From NCBI RefSeq assembly GCF_003417535.1, contig NZ_QVLS01000001.1, positions 496,001-560,000 on the forward strand: a stretch of 64,000 nucleotides of DNA, given 5' to 3'. The notes beneath the pieces were generated by a model. That model was not told the DNA's origin. It made no database searches and saw only the letters and a program-made list of their open reading frames with translations. Shown one piece after another: positions 29,020-38,122 of this stretch (its first letter is position 1; each line of letters begins with the position of its first letter). Source of the stretch: Hydrogenophaga borbori (GTDB lineage: Bacteria > Pseudomonadota > Gammaproteobacteria > Burkholderiales > Burkholderiaceae_C). A program made the position numbers and the translations under genes.

Positions 29020-29112
29020 GGCGGGTGTCTCCTCGACTGTTGTGCTGGAAAACGGGGCCGGCGGCACTGTGCGCAAAGGCACTTACGGCCAACTGACACG
29101 GGACGAGGCTTC

Positions 29113-29160
29113 TACAATAACCGACGCCTGCGGCTGCCCATTCGGTGCGCCGCTTTTTTT
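29113..29160 (+). promoter_or_regulatory. Candidate -10 element and leader hairpin upstream of UPF0114 gene
   Basis: TACAAT at 29113-29118 is a good sigma-70 -10 match, with CTGACA a little upstream but only 14 nt away. Immediately downstream, GCGGC (29130-29134) pairs with GCCGC (29149-29153), extended by a GC/GC pair across a bulged T, and is followed by seven T (29154-29160), ending 14 nt before the ATG at 29175. The hairpin resembles a terminator placed in the leader. Confidence 0.4.
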
Positions 29161-29174
29161 GGCCCCGACACACC

Positions 29175-29771
29175 ATGACCGACCCCCTCAAAGCCGCCCG
29201 CCCGATCCGGCCCCTGCCCAACCTGATCTTCGCCAGCCGCTGGCTGCAGCTGCCGCTGTACATCGGCCTGATCGCCGCGCAGGCCATCTACGTCTACCAC
29301 TTCTGGGTGGAACTGGTGCACCTCATCGAAGCCGCCTTCGGCAGCGAGATCGCCCTGCAGAAGCTGGTCAGCAGCATCGGCTACAAAAGCGACGTGGTGC
29401 CGACCAGCCTGAACGAGACCATCATCATGCTGGTGGTGCTGGCGCTGATCGACGTGGTGATGATCTCCAACCTGCTGATCATGGTGATCGTGGGCGGCTA
29501 CGAGACCTTCGTCAGCCGCATGAACCTGGAAGACCACCCCGACCAGCCGGAGTGGCTGAGCCATGTGAACGCCAGCGTGCTGAAGGTCAAGCTGGCCACG
29601 GCCATCATCGGCATCAGCTCCATCCACCTGCTCAAGACCTTCATCAACGCCGGCAACTACGAGGTGAAGGTGCTGATGTGGCAAACGCTCATCCACATCG
29701 CCTTCCTGTTCAGCGCCCTGGCCATCGCGCTGGCCGACCGGCTGATGTCCGCGCCCTCGCAGGACCACTGA
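29175..29771 (+). CDS. UPF0114 / YqhA family inner-membrane protein
   Basis: 198 residues with four hydrophobic helices and the UPF0114 (TIGR00645) patterns: FASRWLQLPLYIGLIAAQAIYVYHFWVELVHLI, NETIIMLVVLALIDVVMISNLLIMVIVGGYETFVSRM, LSHVNASVLKVKLATAIIGISSIHLLKTFINA and a last VLMWQTLIHIAFLFSALAIALADRLM. The first twelve residues are basic and cytoplasmic. No function is established for the family. It converges on uvrC with 25 bp between stops. Confidence 0.93.
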   Translation: MTDPLKAARPIRPLPNLIFASRWLQLPLYIGLIAAQAIYVYHFWVELVHLIEAAFGSEIALQKLVSSIGYKSDVVPTSLNETIIMLVVLALIDVVMISNLLIMVIVGGYETFVSRMNLEDHPDQPEWLSHVNASVLKVKLATAIIGISSIHLLKTFINAGNYEVKVLMWQTLIHIAFLFSALAIALADRLMSAPSQDH

Positions 29772-29796
29772 GCCTGGCGCGCGGCGCGCCCCCTCA

Positions 29797-31920
29797 TCAG
29801 TGCAGGGCCCGGTAGATCGCGTCGGCCAGATCGGCCGAGATGCCTTCCACCGTGGCCAGGTCCTCCACGCTGGCCGAGGCGACGCCGCGCACCCCTCCGA
29901 AGCGCTGCAGCAGCCGCGCGCGCTTCTTGGGGCCCACGCCCGGGATGTCTTCGAGCTGGCTCGCCCCCACCCGCACCTTGGCGCGCTGCGCGCGCATGCC
30001 GGTGATGGCGAAACGGTGCGCCTCGTCGCGAATCTGCGCGATCAGCATCAGCGCCGCCGAGTCGTGCCCCAGGTAGACCTTGGCGCGGCCGTCGGCGAAG
30101 ACCAGCTCCTCCAGGCCCACCTTGCGGCCCTCGCCCTTTTCCACCCCGACGATGCTGCCCAGGTCCAGCCCGAGCTGCTGGAACACCTCGCGCGCCACGC
30201 CCACCTGGCCCTTGCCGCCGTCGATGAGCACGATGTCCGGCAGCCGCGGACCGGTGGCCGGCATGTCCTTGCCCGAGTCCTTGGGGGCTGAGGGGACGGC
30301 CGGCGCGTCCTCCACCGCCGGGGGCAGCGGCTCGGCCTCGCCATCGGGCCCGGCGGCCACGGCCACCTCCGTGCCCGGCGGCAGCGCCGCCTCGCCCGCC
30401 TCGGCCTTCAGCGCCTCCGCGATGCGGCCGTAGCGGCGCGTCAGCACCTGGCGCATGGCGGCATAGTCGTCGCCGGGCGTGATGCCATCGATGTTGTAGC
30501 GCCGGTACTGGCTGTTCTGCAGCTTGTGGCCCTCGAACACGACGCAGGAGGCCTGCGTGGATTCGCCCGCCGTGTGCGAAATGTCGAAGCACTCGATGCG
30601 CAGCGCCTCCAGATCGTCATCCGGCAGTTGCAGGGCCTCGGCCAGGGCGCGGGTGCGGGCCTGCTGGCTGCCCTCCTCGGCCAGCAGCCGCGCCAGCGCG
30701 ATGCCCGCGTTCTTCTGCGCCATCTCCAACCAGGCGCGGCGGTGCTCGCGGGGCTGGTGCACCGCGTGCACCTTCTGGCCGGTCTGCTCGCTCAGCGCGT
30801 CCAGCAGCGGCCGGCCCACGGGCTGGCTGGTCACCAGCACCGGCGGCATGGGCGCGCCCAGGTAGTGCTGGGCGATGAAGGCCTCCAGCACGCGCCGCGC
30901 GGCGCGCTCGCCGGGCTCCACTGCCTCGGCGGCGGACGGCCCGACGGCCTCGGCCCCGTCGGCTTCGGCCTGCGCCATCTGCTCCTCGATCGCGCTGGCA
31001 TCGTCCAGGTGGGCTGGAAAGTACGGCCGGTCGCCCAGGTGGCGACCGCCGCGCACCATGGCCAGGTTCACGCAGGCGCGCCCGCCCAGCACCTTCACGG
31101 CCAGGATGTCCACGTCCTGGTCGCCGCCCACCTCCATGCTCTGCTGGTGCAGCACGCGCGAGAGCGCCGTCATCTGGTTGCGGATCTCGGCCGCCTGCTC
31201 GAACTCCAGCTTCTCGCTGTGCGCCAGCATGCGCCGCTCCAGCGTCTGCAGCACCTGCTGCGTTTCGCCGCGCAGGAAACGCTCGGCGTTGGCCACGTCG
31301 CTCAGGTACTCGGCCTGGTGGATCAGGTCCACGCAGGGGCCGCTGCAGCGCTTGATCTGGTACAGCAGGCAGGGCCGCGTGCGGTTGGCAAAGACCGTGT
31401 CTTCGCAGGTGCGCAGCTTGAAGACCTTTTGCAGCAGCTGGATGGACTCCTTCACCGCCCAGGCGCTGGGGTAAGGGCCGTAGTAGCTGTGGCGCTTGTC
31501 CACCGCGCCACGGTAGTAGGCCATGCGCGGGAACAGCGTGGAGGCGCTGGGCGCGCGGCCGGTGAGCGGGCGCAGCGCCTCGCGCGTGCCGGTGATCTTG
31601 AGGTAGGGGTAGCTCTTGTCGTCGCGGAACAGGATGTTGAACCGCGGGTTGAGCGTCTTGATGAGGTTGTTCTCGAGCAGCAGGGCCTCGGCCTCGCTGC
31701 GCACCACGGTGGTCTCCAGCCGCACGATGCGGCTCACCATGTGGCCGATTCGCGTGCCGTCGTGGTTCTTCTGGAAGTAGCTGGAAACGCGCTTCTTCAG
31801 GTTGCGCGCCTTGCCCACGTAGAGCAGCTGGCCCTGGGCGTCGAAGTAGCGGTAGACCCCCGGCAGCGCGGGCAGCGCCGCGACCTCACCCAGCAGTTGT
31901 TCGGAATGCGCCTCGGACAT
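29797..31920 (-). CDS. uvrC: Excinuclease ABC subunit C
   Basis: 707 residues. Makes both incisions of nucleotide excision repair in complex with UvrB and DNA. The GIY-YIG nuclease is at the start ([32 protein letters not shown]), the Cys cluster [13 protein letters not shown] near 190, the UvrB-binding UVR motif at about 230-260, the RNase H-like domain with [22 protein letters not shown] and [11 protein letters not shown], and a terminal helix-hairpin-helix pair. It is about 100 residues longer than E. coli UvrC because of two low-complexity Ala/Glu/Pro insertions, one before [16 protein letters not shown] and one inside the RNase H-like domain. Such insertions are seen in other Burkholderiales. 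Confidence 0.98.
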   Translation of the reverse strand: MSEAHSEQLLGEVAALPALPGVYRYFDAQGQLLYVGKARNLKKRVSSYFQKNHDGTRIGHMVSRIVRLETTVVRSEAEALLLENNLIKTLNPRFNILFRDDKSYPYLKITGTREALRPLTGRAPSASTLFPRMAYYRGAVDKRHSYYGPYPSAWAVKESIQLLQKVFKLRTCEDTVFANRTRPCLLYQIKRCSGPCVDLIHQAEYLSDVANAERFLRGETQQVLQTLERRMLAHSEKLEFEQAAEIRNQMTALSRVLHQQSMEVGGDQDVDILAVKVLGGRACVNLAMVRGGRHLGDRPYFPAHLDDASAIEEQMAQAEADGAEAVGPSAAEAVEPGERAARRVLEAFIAQHYLGAPMPPVLVTSQPVGRPLLDALSEQTGQKVHAVHQPREHRRAWLEMAQKNAGIALARLLAEEGSQQARTRALAEALQLPDDDLEALRIECFDISHTAGESTQASCVVFEGHKLQNSQYRRYNIDGITPGDDYAAMRQVLTRRYGRIAEALKAEAGEAALPPGTEVAVAAGPDGEAEPLPPAVEDAPAVPSAPKDSGKDMPATGPRLPDIVLIDGGKGQVGVAREVFQQLGLDLGSIVGVEKGEGRKVGLEELVFADGRAKVYLGHDSAALMLIAQIRDEAHRFAITGMRAQRAKVRVGASQLEDIPGVGPKKRARLLQRFGGVRGVASASVEDLATVEGISADLADAIYRALH

Positions 31921-31959
31921 GGGGCGTATTGTCGCGCCCCGCCGCTGCCCGTCCGGGCC

Positions 31960-33129
31960 TCAGGGCCGGGCGCGCGGCAGCAGCGCACCCAGGCCGCGCC
32001 GCAGGGTGTCGGCCACACGCCGGAACACCGCGCGATAGGCCTCGCGCCGCTGCTCGCCGATCTGCCCCAGCGCCCAGGTCGCCAGCAGCACGCCGGCCAG
32101 CAGGGCGGCGTAGCCCGCCCAGCCCGAGGCCGACACCCCCGCCGCTCGCGCCAGCACCAACAGGCTGAAGTGGATGAGGTAGAAGCTGAAGGTGCGGTCG
32201 GCCAGCCAACGGATCAGACGACCGGCGCGGTCTGGGAAGTTCCAGCCGGCCCCCGCGCAGCCCACCACGAAGCCGGCGAACAGCAGGCCCGTGACGTAGT
32301 CGGACAGCACGTGCTCGGTGGAGCCCGGCTCGAAGGGCCACGGCGCCCCAGCCGCGATGGCGGCGTACAGGGCGCGCGAGGCCCCATCCGTGGCCTGCCG
32401 GGCACCCGACAGCAAGAAGACCGCGTACGCCAGGGCGCAGACCAGCATCAAGGCGCGCGCCGGCCAGGGCCCCAGGCGCAGGGCGCCCAGGTGGCGACAG
32501 AGGAACACGCCCAGACACCACACCGGCAAGAGCATCAGCACGGCCGGCCCCATGAAACCCAGCACCAGCACCAGCAGGGGCCAGCGCCACCAGCCGCGCG
32601 CGTAGACGAACACGCCGAACAGCGCGTAGTACCAGACCTCGTAGGCCAGCGACCAGTACGGCTCCATGCTGAAGGGCTGCCAGGAGCCGAACCAGCCCTC
32701 GCCCAGGAACAGCCAGTGGTAGGGCGGCACCAGCGCGGCCTTGGGGTACTGCCAGGCATAGCCGGCATAGCCCTCCGGGTTCAGACCCAGGCCGATGCGG
32801 TCGAGCAGCAGCGCCAGCAGCACCGCGGGAATGGCCACCGAGTAGATGCGCGAGACCCGCGCGAGCGCATAGTGCCCGGCGCTGCCGTGGCGCGACAGCG
32901 TGCTGTGTGCGATGACGAAGCCCGAGATGACGAAGAAGGCGATCACCGCGTCGTCGGCCGAGCGGTGCCAGGTCAGCGAGAGCGCCGCGGGCGCCAGCCC
33001 CAGCACCACCGAATGGCCCACGTAGACCGCCAGCGCGGCCACCACGCGGCAGAGGTCGAGCCAGATCGAGAGCGAGGGAGAGAGGGGGGCCAAAGCTAGT
33101 ATCCGCGCCAGCCGGCCCAGGTGCGCCAC
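31960..33129 (-). CDS. Acyltransferase family 3 membrane protein (OafA/YrhL-like)
   Basis: 389 residues, about ten transmembrane helices. Typical Acyltransferase_3 features are LDLCRVVAALAVYVGHS, DAVIAFFVISGFVIAHSTLSRHG, ARVSRIYSVAIPAVLLALLLDRIGLGL and YWSLAYEVWYYALFGVFVY. Such enzymes acetylate or otherwise acylate cell-surface sugars from the cytoplasmic side. The ATG at 33129 lies inside the 3' end of the JmjC-like gene, overlapping by 34 nt, so the two are coupled. With the adjacent polysaccharide locus, decorating that glycan is a reasonable guess. A Ser/Ala-rich C-terminal tail is cytoplasmic. Confidence 0.88.
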   Translation of the reverse strand: MAHLGRLARILALAPLSPSLSIWLDLCRVVAALAVYVGHSVVLGLAPAALSLTWHRSADDAVIAFFVISGFVIAHSTLSRHGSAGHYALARVSRIYSVAIPAVLLALLLDRIGLGLNPEGYAGYAWQYPKAALVPPYHWLFLGEGWFGSWQPFSMEPYWSLAYEVWYYALFGVFVYARGWWRWPLLVLVLGFMGPAVLMLLPVWCLGVFLCRHLGALRLGPWPARALMLVCALAYAVFLLSGARQATDGASRALYAAIAAGAPWPFEPGSTEHVLSDYVTGLLFAGFVVGCAGAGWNFPDRAGRLIRWLADRTFSFYLIHFSLLVLARAAGVSASGWAGYAALLAGVLLATWALGQIGEQRREAYRAVFRRVADTLRRGLGALLPRARP

Positions 33130-33959
33130 GCCTTGGCCTTCATGGCGTCGCGCCCGGGGTTCACGCCCACCGGGCCCGGCCCCAGGCCCACGTGCCGCAG
33201 CACCTTGCGCGCGCGCTGGTTGAAGTTGAGCGCGTCGCGCCAGTCGACGGTCTGCGGCGTGTTGAAGATGATGGACATGGAGATGGACACGTCGTCGGCG
33301 CCGTTGTGCACGTGGTGGCCGGCCACGAAGGGGATGTGCAGCGCCTGCCCGGGCTCGAACCAGTAGCGTGTGCTGATGCCGTCCTTCTCGGGCGTCCAGG
33401 GCAGCTGGGTGCTCACGTAGGAAACGTAGTTTTCACGGTCGGGCGAGGTCACCACGCGATCATCCCAGGGATCGGACACGGTGACCCACTTGCTGCCGCG
33501 AAACTGCAGCAGGAAGGTGGAGTAGCGGTCGATGTGGAAGGGCGTCACGCTGTTGGGCGAGGCGATGAACAGGTAGAGCTTGGGCGAGATCGCCTTGTCG
33601 CCCACGCCGCGTTCCCACATGAGGGACTCGACGTCGTGGATCATGTCCTGGTAGAGCTCGGCGAAGCTGGGGTCCGCCTGCGGCGAGTTCACCATGATGT
33701 AGGCGTCGGACTCGCGGATGGTTTCGATGGTTTCCTCGATCGAGCGGTCCAGCGGCTTCTGGCGGAAGGTCTTCTCGAAGTTGTCCCCGGTGTCCAGGCG
33801 CCGGGTGGCGAACATCACCTGCCCCTGAGGCAAGCGCGGAATGACCTTGGCCAGGTTTTCCATGGACAGGGCGGGATGCCCCATCAAGCGGTGGCCGCAG
33901 GCAAAAGAACCCCGGTCGAGCAAAGAAGCGTCGACGCCCTCATCAAAGCAGCGCAGCAT
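33096..33959 (-). CDS. JmjC/cupin-like (2-oxoglutarate/Fe-dependent type) protein
   Basis: 287 residues. Cupin_8/JmjC-like core: SPNSVTPFHIDRYSTFLLQFRGSKWVTVSDP gives an Fe-ligand pair H142-x-D144, and PGQALHIPFVAGHHVHNG gives the distal His (H216 or H218). The first 30 residues contain GHRLMGHPALSMENL, a substrate-cradle-like segment. Homologues hydroxylate proteins or small molecules, but this subgroup is uncharacterised. It is followed by the overlapping acyltransferase gene and is divergent from the flippase gene, so it may serve surface-glycan or lipid modification. No signal peptide; acts in the cytoplasm. Confidence 0.8.
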   Translation of the reverse strand: MLRCFDEGVDASLLDRGSFACGHRLMGHPALSMENLAKVIPRLPQGQVMFATRRLDTGDNFEKTFRQKPLDRSIEETIETIRESDAYIMVNSPQADPSFAELYQDMIHDVESLMWERGVGDKAISPKLYLFIASPNSVTPFHIDRYSTFLLQFRGSKWVTVSDPWDDRVVTSPDRENYVSYVSTQLPWTPEKDGISTRYWFEPGQALHIPFVAGHHVHNGADDVSISMSIIFNTPQTVDWRDALNFNQRARKVLRHVGLGPGPVGVNPGRDAMKAKAWRTWAGWRGY

Positions 33960-34136
33960 GCCGAATCCTCCTGCGGCGCACCGGCCGCATTCCCGTTCAA
34001 GCTATGCCCCCATCGCATCCGCGCCTCTGGCGACGCGTGTTTGTGCGGCATTCTGCTCGCCGGCCCAGACCGTGCCAAGGGGCAGCCGTCCGGCTTCCTT
34101 CAGAATGCCGGATTTCGCACACATCCAAGGCCGCCC

Positions 34137-35576
34137 TTGAACTCCACGCGCAAGAAATTCGGTTTCCAGCTGATCTTCAGCAATGCGGAAGTCGCCGGGC
34201 AGCTGATCCTGAGCATGGTGCTGGCCCGCCTGCTCGACCCGGACGACATCGGCGTGTACTCCATGAGCGCCGTGCTGGTGGCCGTGGCCCACCTGTTCCG
34301 CGACTTCGGCGTCACGGCCTTCATCAAGCGGCAGAAGGAACTGAGCGAAGACACCCTGCGCTCCGCCCTGGGCGTGGTGATGTGCACGTCGTGGACGATG
34401 GCGCTGGTCATGTTCCTGAGCGCGCCGCTGTGGTCGGCCTTCTTCAACGAACCGCGGGTGGAGCACGTGGTGCAGGTGCTGGCCATGGGTTTCGTGCTCA
34501 TCCCCTTCGGCGCCCTGCCCGGCGCCATCCTGGTGCGCAACATGGAGGTCGTGCGCACCGCCAAGGCCGGGCTGATCGCGCTCGGCGTCTACTTCGTGGT
34601 CTCCGTGGTTTTGGCGCTGCAAGGCTTCGGCCACATGACCATGGCCTGGGCCAACCTGATCAACATCGCCACCCACGTCACGGCGGTGCGGCTGCTGTCC
34701 ACCACGAAAACCCCCTGGATCCCCGGTCTCAAGCACTGGGGCCGCGTGGCCAACTTCGGCGTCGGCGCCATGATCACCTCGGCCATGACGGCGATCGACA
34801 ACGCCATTCCCGACATCGCCCTGGGCCGGCTCAGCACGCCCACCAACGTGGGCTTCTTCAGCAAGGCCAACTCCACCATCAACATCGCCAGCAGCGGCGT
34901 GATGCCCGCGGTGAACTACTTCGCCCTGCCCTACATGGCCCGCCTGCACCACGGCCAGGGCGACATCGCGGCCGAGGTCTGCCGCGTCACCTCCTACCTG
35001 GCCACGCTGCTGCTGCCGGCCATGGCCATGACGGCGCTGCTGGCCAACGAGGTGATCTTCCTGCTCTATGGCGCCAAGTGGCTGCCCAGCGCCGTGGCCG
35101 TGCCCTGGCTGTGCGTGTCGGCGGGCCTGGGCGTGCTGTTCTCCTTCGTGCCGGCGGCGCTCATGGGCATCGGCAAGCCCTATGTGGCTGGGCTGCCCAT
35201 GGTGTTGCTGCTGTGCCTGAAGGCGGTGTTCATCCTTCTGCTGTTCAACGGCTCGCTGCAGAGCTTCGCCGAGGCCATGGTGGTCGCGCAGGTGCTGACC
35301 GTGCCCATGGGCCTGTGGATCCAGTACCGCTACCTGGGCATCGCCCCCGGGCGCTGGCTGGCCATGGCCGCCCGGGTGGTCGGTCTCACGCTGGTGCTGC
35401 TCGGCAGCATGCTGGCGCTCAAGTGGGCCTTGCCCCCCCTGCCCGCCTGGGCCACCGTGCTGGCGCTGGGCCTGCCGGCGGCGATCGGCTGGGCCGTGCT
35501 GCTGCGGCTGTTTGGCCTGCCCTTGTACGGGGAGCTGCGCACGCTGTTCGTGCGCTGGCGCCAGCGCGGGGCCTGA
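34137..35576 (+). CDS. Oligosaccharide flippase (Wzx/PST family)
   Basis: 479 residues with about 12 to 14 transmembrane helices. Signatures: SNAEVAGQLILSMVLARLLDPDDIGVYSMSAVLVAVAHLFRDFGVTAFIKRQ at the start, NFGVGAMITSAMTAIDNAIPDIALGRL in the middle and GIGKPYVAGLPMVLLLC later, as in Polysacc_synt families that flip lipid-linked oligosaccharide to the periplasmic side. No ATG is available before the first helix; TTG at 34137 (with AAGG upstream) fits. Only rightward gene between 34 and 54 kb, convergent with the GT2 gene at the end of the polysaccharide operon. It probably flips the product of that locus. Confidence 0.88.
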   Translation: MNSTRKKFGFQLIFSNAEVAGQLILSMVLARLLDPDDIGVYSMSAVLVAVAHLFRDFGVTAFIKRQKELSEDTLRSALGVVMCTSWTMALVMFLSAPLWSAFFNEPRVEHVVQVLAMGFVLIPFGALPGAILVRNMEVVRTAKAGLIALGVYFVVSVVLALQGFGHMTMAWANLINIATHVTAVRLLSTTKTPWIPGLKHWGRVANFGVGAMITSAMTAIDNAIPDIALGRLSTPTNVGFFSKANSTINIASSGVMPAVNYFALPYMARLHHGQGDIAAEVCRVTSYLATLLLPAMAMTALLANEVIFLLYGAKWLPSAVAVPWLCVSAGLGVLFSFVPAALMGIGKPYVAGLPMVLLLCLKAVFILLLFNGSLQSFAEAMVVAQVLTVPMGLWIQYRYLGIAPGRWLAMAARVVGLTLVLLGSMLALKWALPPLPAWATVLALGLPAAIGWAVLLRLFGLPLYGELRTLFVRWRQRGA

Positions 35577-35606
35577 GCGCGGCGCGGGTTCGCGGCGGGC
35601 GAGGTT

Positions 35607-36563
35607 TCAGCCTCGCAGGCGCTTGACCTGGCTCAGCACCCAGAACGCGGCCGATCGGCCCACCAGGCAACCCCGGCGCAGCGATTGCGCGAACTCGCGC
35701 GCCGCCACGGTCGGGTCGCCCGACCAGTAGTGGGTGTAACCGTGGTCGAAATGCGCGCGGCCCAGGCGGTAGCGGTAGTGCAGCGCTGGCAGGCGATGGC
35801 CGTCGGGGTCGCTCAGGCCCCAGCGCTCGCGGGCGCGCTCGAGCAGCTCCGCAAGGTGGTTGCGCTCGATCATCCGGTGCATGGCGCTGGCCGGGTGGAT
35901 GCGGTAGATCGCCATCACCGACGAGAAGCCCTGGATGTGCGCATGGCGCGAGCAGCGCAACCAGAAGTCGTAGTCCTCGCCTCGCTCCATGCTTTCGTCG
36001 AAACCGCCGGCCTGGCGGTAGACCTCGCGCCGCATGAGCGGCGTGATCATGCCCAGGGTGCAGCCCATCAGGATGCGCGTGTACATCCAGCCGCTCCACT
36101 CGGGGTTGGTGCGCGCCAGGGCCTGTTCGTCGGGGTAGTGCTCGGACGGGTCGGGCCAGGTGCCGTCGGGGCCGGGCCGCCAGCGGTGGATCTCGGCGAA
36201 CACGATGCCGACCTCGGGGTGGGCTTCGAGGTAGTCCACCTGCACCTTCAGCTTGCCGGGCACCCAGAGGTCGTCCGCGTCGATGAAGGCGAGGTAGCGC
36301 CCGCGCGCCTGTTCCATGCCAAGGTTGCGCGCGCGCGAGACGCCGCCGCGCGGGCCTTCGATCACGCGCACGCGGGGGTCGATGCGTTCCAACGCGGCGT
36401 AGTCGCCGTCGCTGGAACCGTCGTTGATGACGATCAGCTCCAGGTCGCGGTAGGACTGCGAGAGCACGCTGTCGATGGCGGCGTGGATGTAGCGCATGGC
36501 GTTCCACGCCGGCATGATCACCGAGACCATCGGCGCGGCATCGCGCTGCACAGGCTCGCTCAC
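35607..36563 (-). CDS. Glycosyltransferase family 2
   Basis: 318 residues. GT-A fold with VSVIMPAWNAMRYIHAAIDSVLSQSYRDLELIVINDGSSDG, RNLGMEQARGRYLAFIDADDLWVPGKL (the DxD-type AFIDADD) and later GGFDESMERGEDYDFWLRCSRHAHIQGF (ED of the catalytic base). Transfers a sugar onto a lipid-linked or nascent chain at the cytoplasmic face. Its ATG overlaps the stop of the O-ligase gene by 4 nt. It is the last gene of the long leftward polysaccharide run. Confidence 0.92.
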   Translation of the reverse strand: MSEPVQRDAAPMVSVIMPAWNAMRYIHAAIDSVLSQSYRDLELIVINDGSSDGDYAALERIDPRVRVIEGPRGGVSRARNLGMEQARGRYLAFIDADDLWVPGKLKVQVDYLEAHPEVGIVFAEIHRWRPGPDGTWPDPSEHYPDEQALARTNPEWSGWMYTRILMGCTLGMITPLMRREVYRQAGGFDESMERGEDYDFWLRCSRHAHIQGFSSVMAIYRIHPASAMHRMIERNHLAELLERARERWGLSDPDGHRLPALHYRYRLGRAHFDHGYTHYWSGDPTVAAREFAQSLRRGCLVGRSAAFWVLSQVKRLRG

Positions 36564-37906
36564 GCCACCCCCCTGTCGGGCGCCGCGCGCGCAAGGCGCG
36601 CCTGCTCGCGCTGGTGCTCATTCAGGCGCTGGCGCAAATGCACCTGCAGCACCGCCATCAGCATGACCATGAAGTAGGCCATTTCCAGATAGGCCACGCT
36701 CACGCTGGCGCCGCCCACCAGATACGCCATGACGGCCAGCATGAGCATGTCGCCCAGGTCGCGCGCCCACACGTAGTCGGGCCCCAGCCGCGTGGCCATG
36801 CGCTTGACGGAGAAGCGGTTCAGCAGCGGCAGGGAGAAGATCAAGAGGTAGAGGAACAGCCCGAGGAAGCCCAGATCGCCCATGACCTCGAAGTACACGC
36901 TGTGCGCGGCCTTGGCCCGCACGAATTCGGGCTCGGGCAAGTTGAGGAAGTCGAGCAGGCTGGGGGCGGTCTTGAAATGGTCCCACACGTACTGCACCTG
37001 CACCGCGTGGAAGCCGCCGCCGAAGAAGGGGTGCTCCAGCGCCAGGGCCGAGCTGATCTTCCACGCGTGCACGCGGCCCATGAAGGAGTCGTCCTCCTTG
37101 GCCTCGCCGATGGTCTCCAGACGGGCCACCACCGAGTCGGGCACGAACTGCGACAGCAGCAGGCCCATGGCCAGCACAATGAACAGCGTGCGCCAGCGGT
37201 GGCGCGAGGTGAGGATGAGCCAGAAGGCCACCACCGCCAGCGCCACGAAACCGCCACGCGAGCCGCCGCCCATGATGGCCAGAACGATGAGCACGAACAC
37301 GCTCAGAAAACCCCAGCGCGCGAAGCGGTGCACCGAGTGCAGGTAAAGGTAATAGGCGATCGGCAGCACCATCGCCAGCGCGGTCGACAGGTGGTTGCGG
37401 TCGTACAGCATGCTGCCGGCCGGGCCGAACATGTTGTGCGAGCCGCCCGAGACCACGGTTTTCAGGCCCTCGATCACGCCGTGCAGGCCCAGGCCGAACA
37501 CCACCACCAACAGGATGGCGTGAAAGTGCATGCGCGTCTGCACGAACATCGGCATGAGCATGCTGAAGACCAGCCCCTTCATCAGCAGGTCGAAGTACTT
37601 GAAGTTGTTGTCGTTGCCGGCGTAGCCCGTGAGCCAGGAGACCGTGGCATGCAGCAGGAACACCAGGTACAGGACCACGGCCCAGTTGAATCGGTACTGG
37701 CTCCAGTCCACGCGGCGCAGCACCACCAGCAGCAAGGTGATGCCGGCGAAGATGAAGTTCACGCGCGCACTGGCCATGAAGCCGAACAGGAAGCCCGTGG
37801 GGATCATGGCGGACGTCCAGCCCCACAGCATGTAGGCATTGAACGGGCGCACGAAGGCCAGCGGGATCAGGGCCAGCATGGCCAGGGCAAAGAGCAGATC
37901 ACGCAC
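36560..37906 (-). CDS. XrtA-system-associated O-glycosylation ligase (Wzy/WaaL-like)
   Basis: 448 residues, about twelve membrane helices. The start VRDLLFALAMLALIPLAFVRPFNAYMLWGWTSAMIPTGFLFGF and the later GSRGGFVALAVVAFW, VHAWKISSALALEHPFFGGGFHAV with AKAAHSVYFEVMGDLGFLGLFLY match TIGR03097-type putative O-glycosylation ligases of exosortase A systems (Wzy_C/O-antigen ligase). It would polymerise or transfer the glycan in the periplasm. The true start is GTG at 37906, with GGGGAG 8 nt upstream; an ATG at 37990 lies inside the next gene. It overlaps the 70-residue protein gene by 8 nt. Confidence 0.85.
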   Translation of the reverse strand: MRDLLFALAMLALIPLAFVRPFNAYMLWGWTSAMIPTGFLFGFMASARVNFIFAGITLLLVVLRRVDWSQYRFNWAVVLYLVFLLHATVSWLTGYAGNDNNFKYFDLLMKGLVFSMLMPMFVQTRMHFHAILLVVVFGLGLHGVIEGLKTVVSGGSHNMFGPAGSMLYDRNHLSTALAMVLPIAYYLYLHSVHRFARWGFLSVFVLIVLAIMGGGSRGGFVALAVVAFWLILTSRHRWRTLFIVLAMGLLLSQFVPDSVVARLETIGEAKEDDSFMGRVHAWKISSALALEHPFFGGGFHAVQVQYVWDHFKTAPSLLDFLNLPEPEFVRAKAAHSVYFEVMGDLGFLGLFLYLLIFSLPLLNRFSVKRMATRLGPDYVWARDLGDMLMLAVMAYLVGGASVSVAYLEMAYFMVMLMAVLQVHLRQRLNEHQREQARLARAAPDRGVA

Positions 37907-38111
37907 CGCGACGCTCCCCAGGCCGGCCGCTCGTGCTTCCCTTGCGCTGGCGCTTGCCATCGCCGGCATCGGTCGGCGGATGCAGCTCATGCACTCGGTA
38001 CTGGAAGTAGCCGAGGTCGTTGGGTGTGGGCCGCTTCGGGTCGGCCTTGTAGATGCGCCAGCAGACGTAGGTCATGCAGGCCACGTCGAACATGAAGATG
38101 AGGGCTTCCAT
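37899..38111 (-). CDS. Small single-helix membrane protein of the polysaccharide locus
   Basis: 70 residues. Residues 5-20 (IFMFDVACMTYVCWRI) make one hydrophobic helix, followed by YKADPKRPTPNDLGYFQYRVHELHPP and a basic, disordered tail GKRQRKGSTSGRPGERRG. It is wedged between the GT39-like gene (11 nt upstream) and the ligase gene (8-nt overlap), so it is a true member of the operon. Single-helix small proteins beside polysaccharide ligases may act as assembly factors. I do not recognise a family. Confidence 0.7.
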   Translation of the reverse strand: MEALIFMFDVACMTYVCWRIYKADPKRPTPNDLGYFQYRVHELHPPTDAGDGKRQRKGSTSGRPGERRGA

Positions 38112-38122
38112 GGCGGTTCGCT

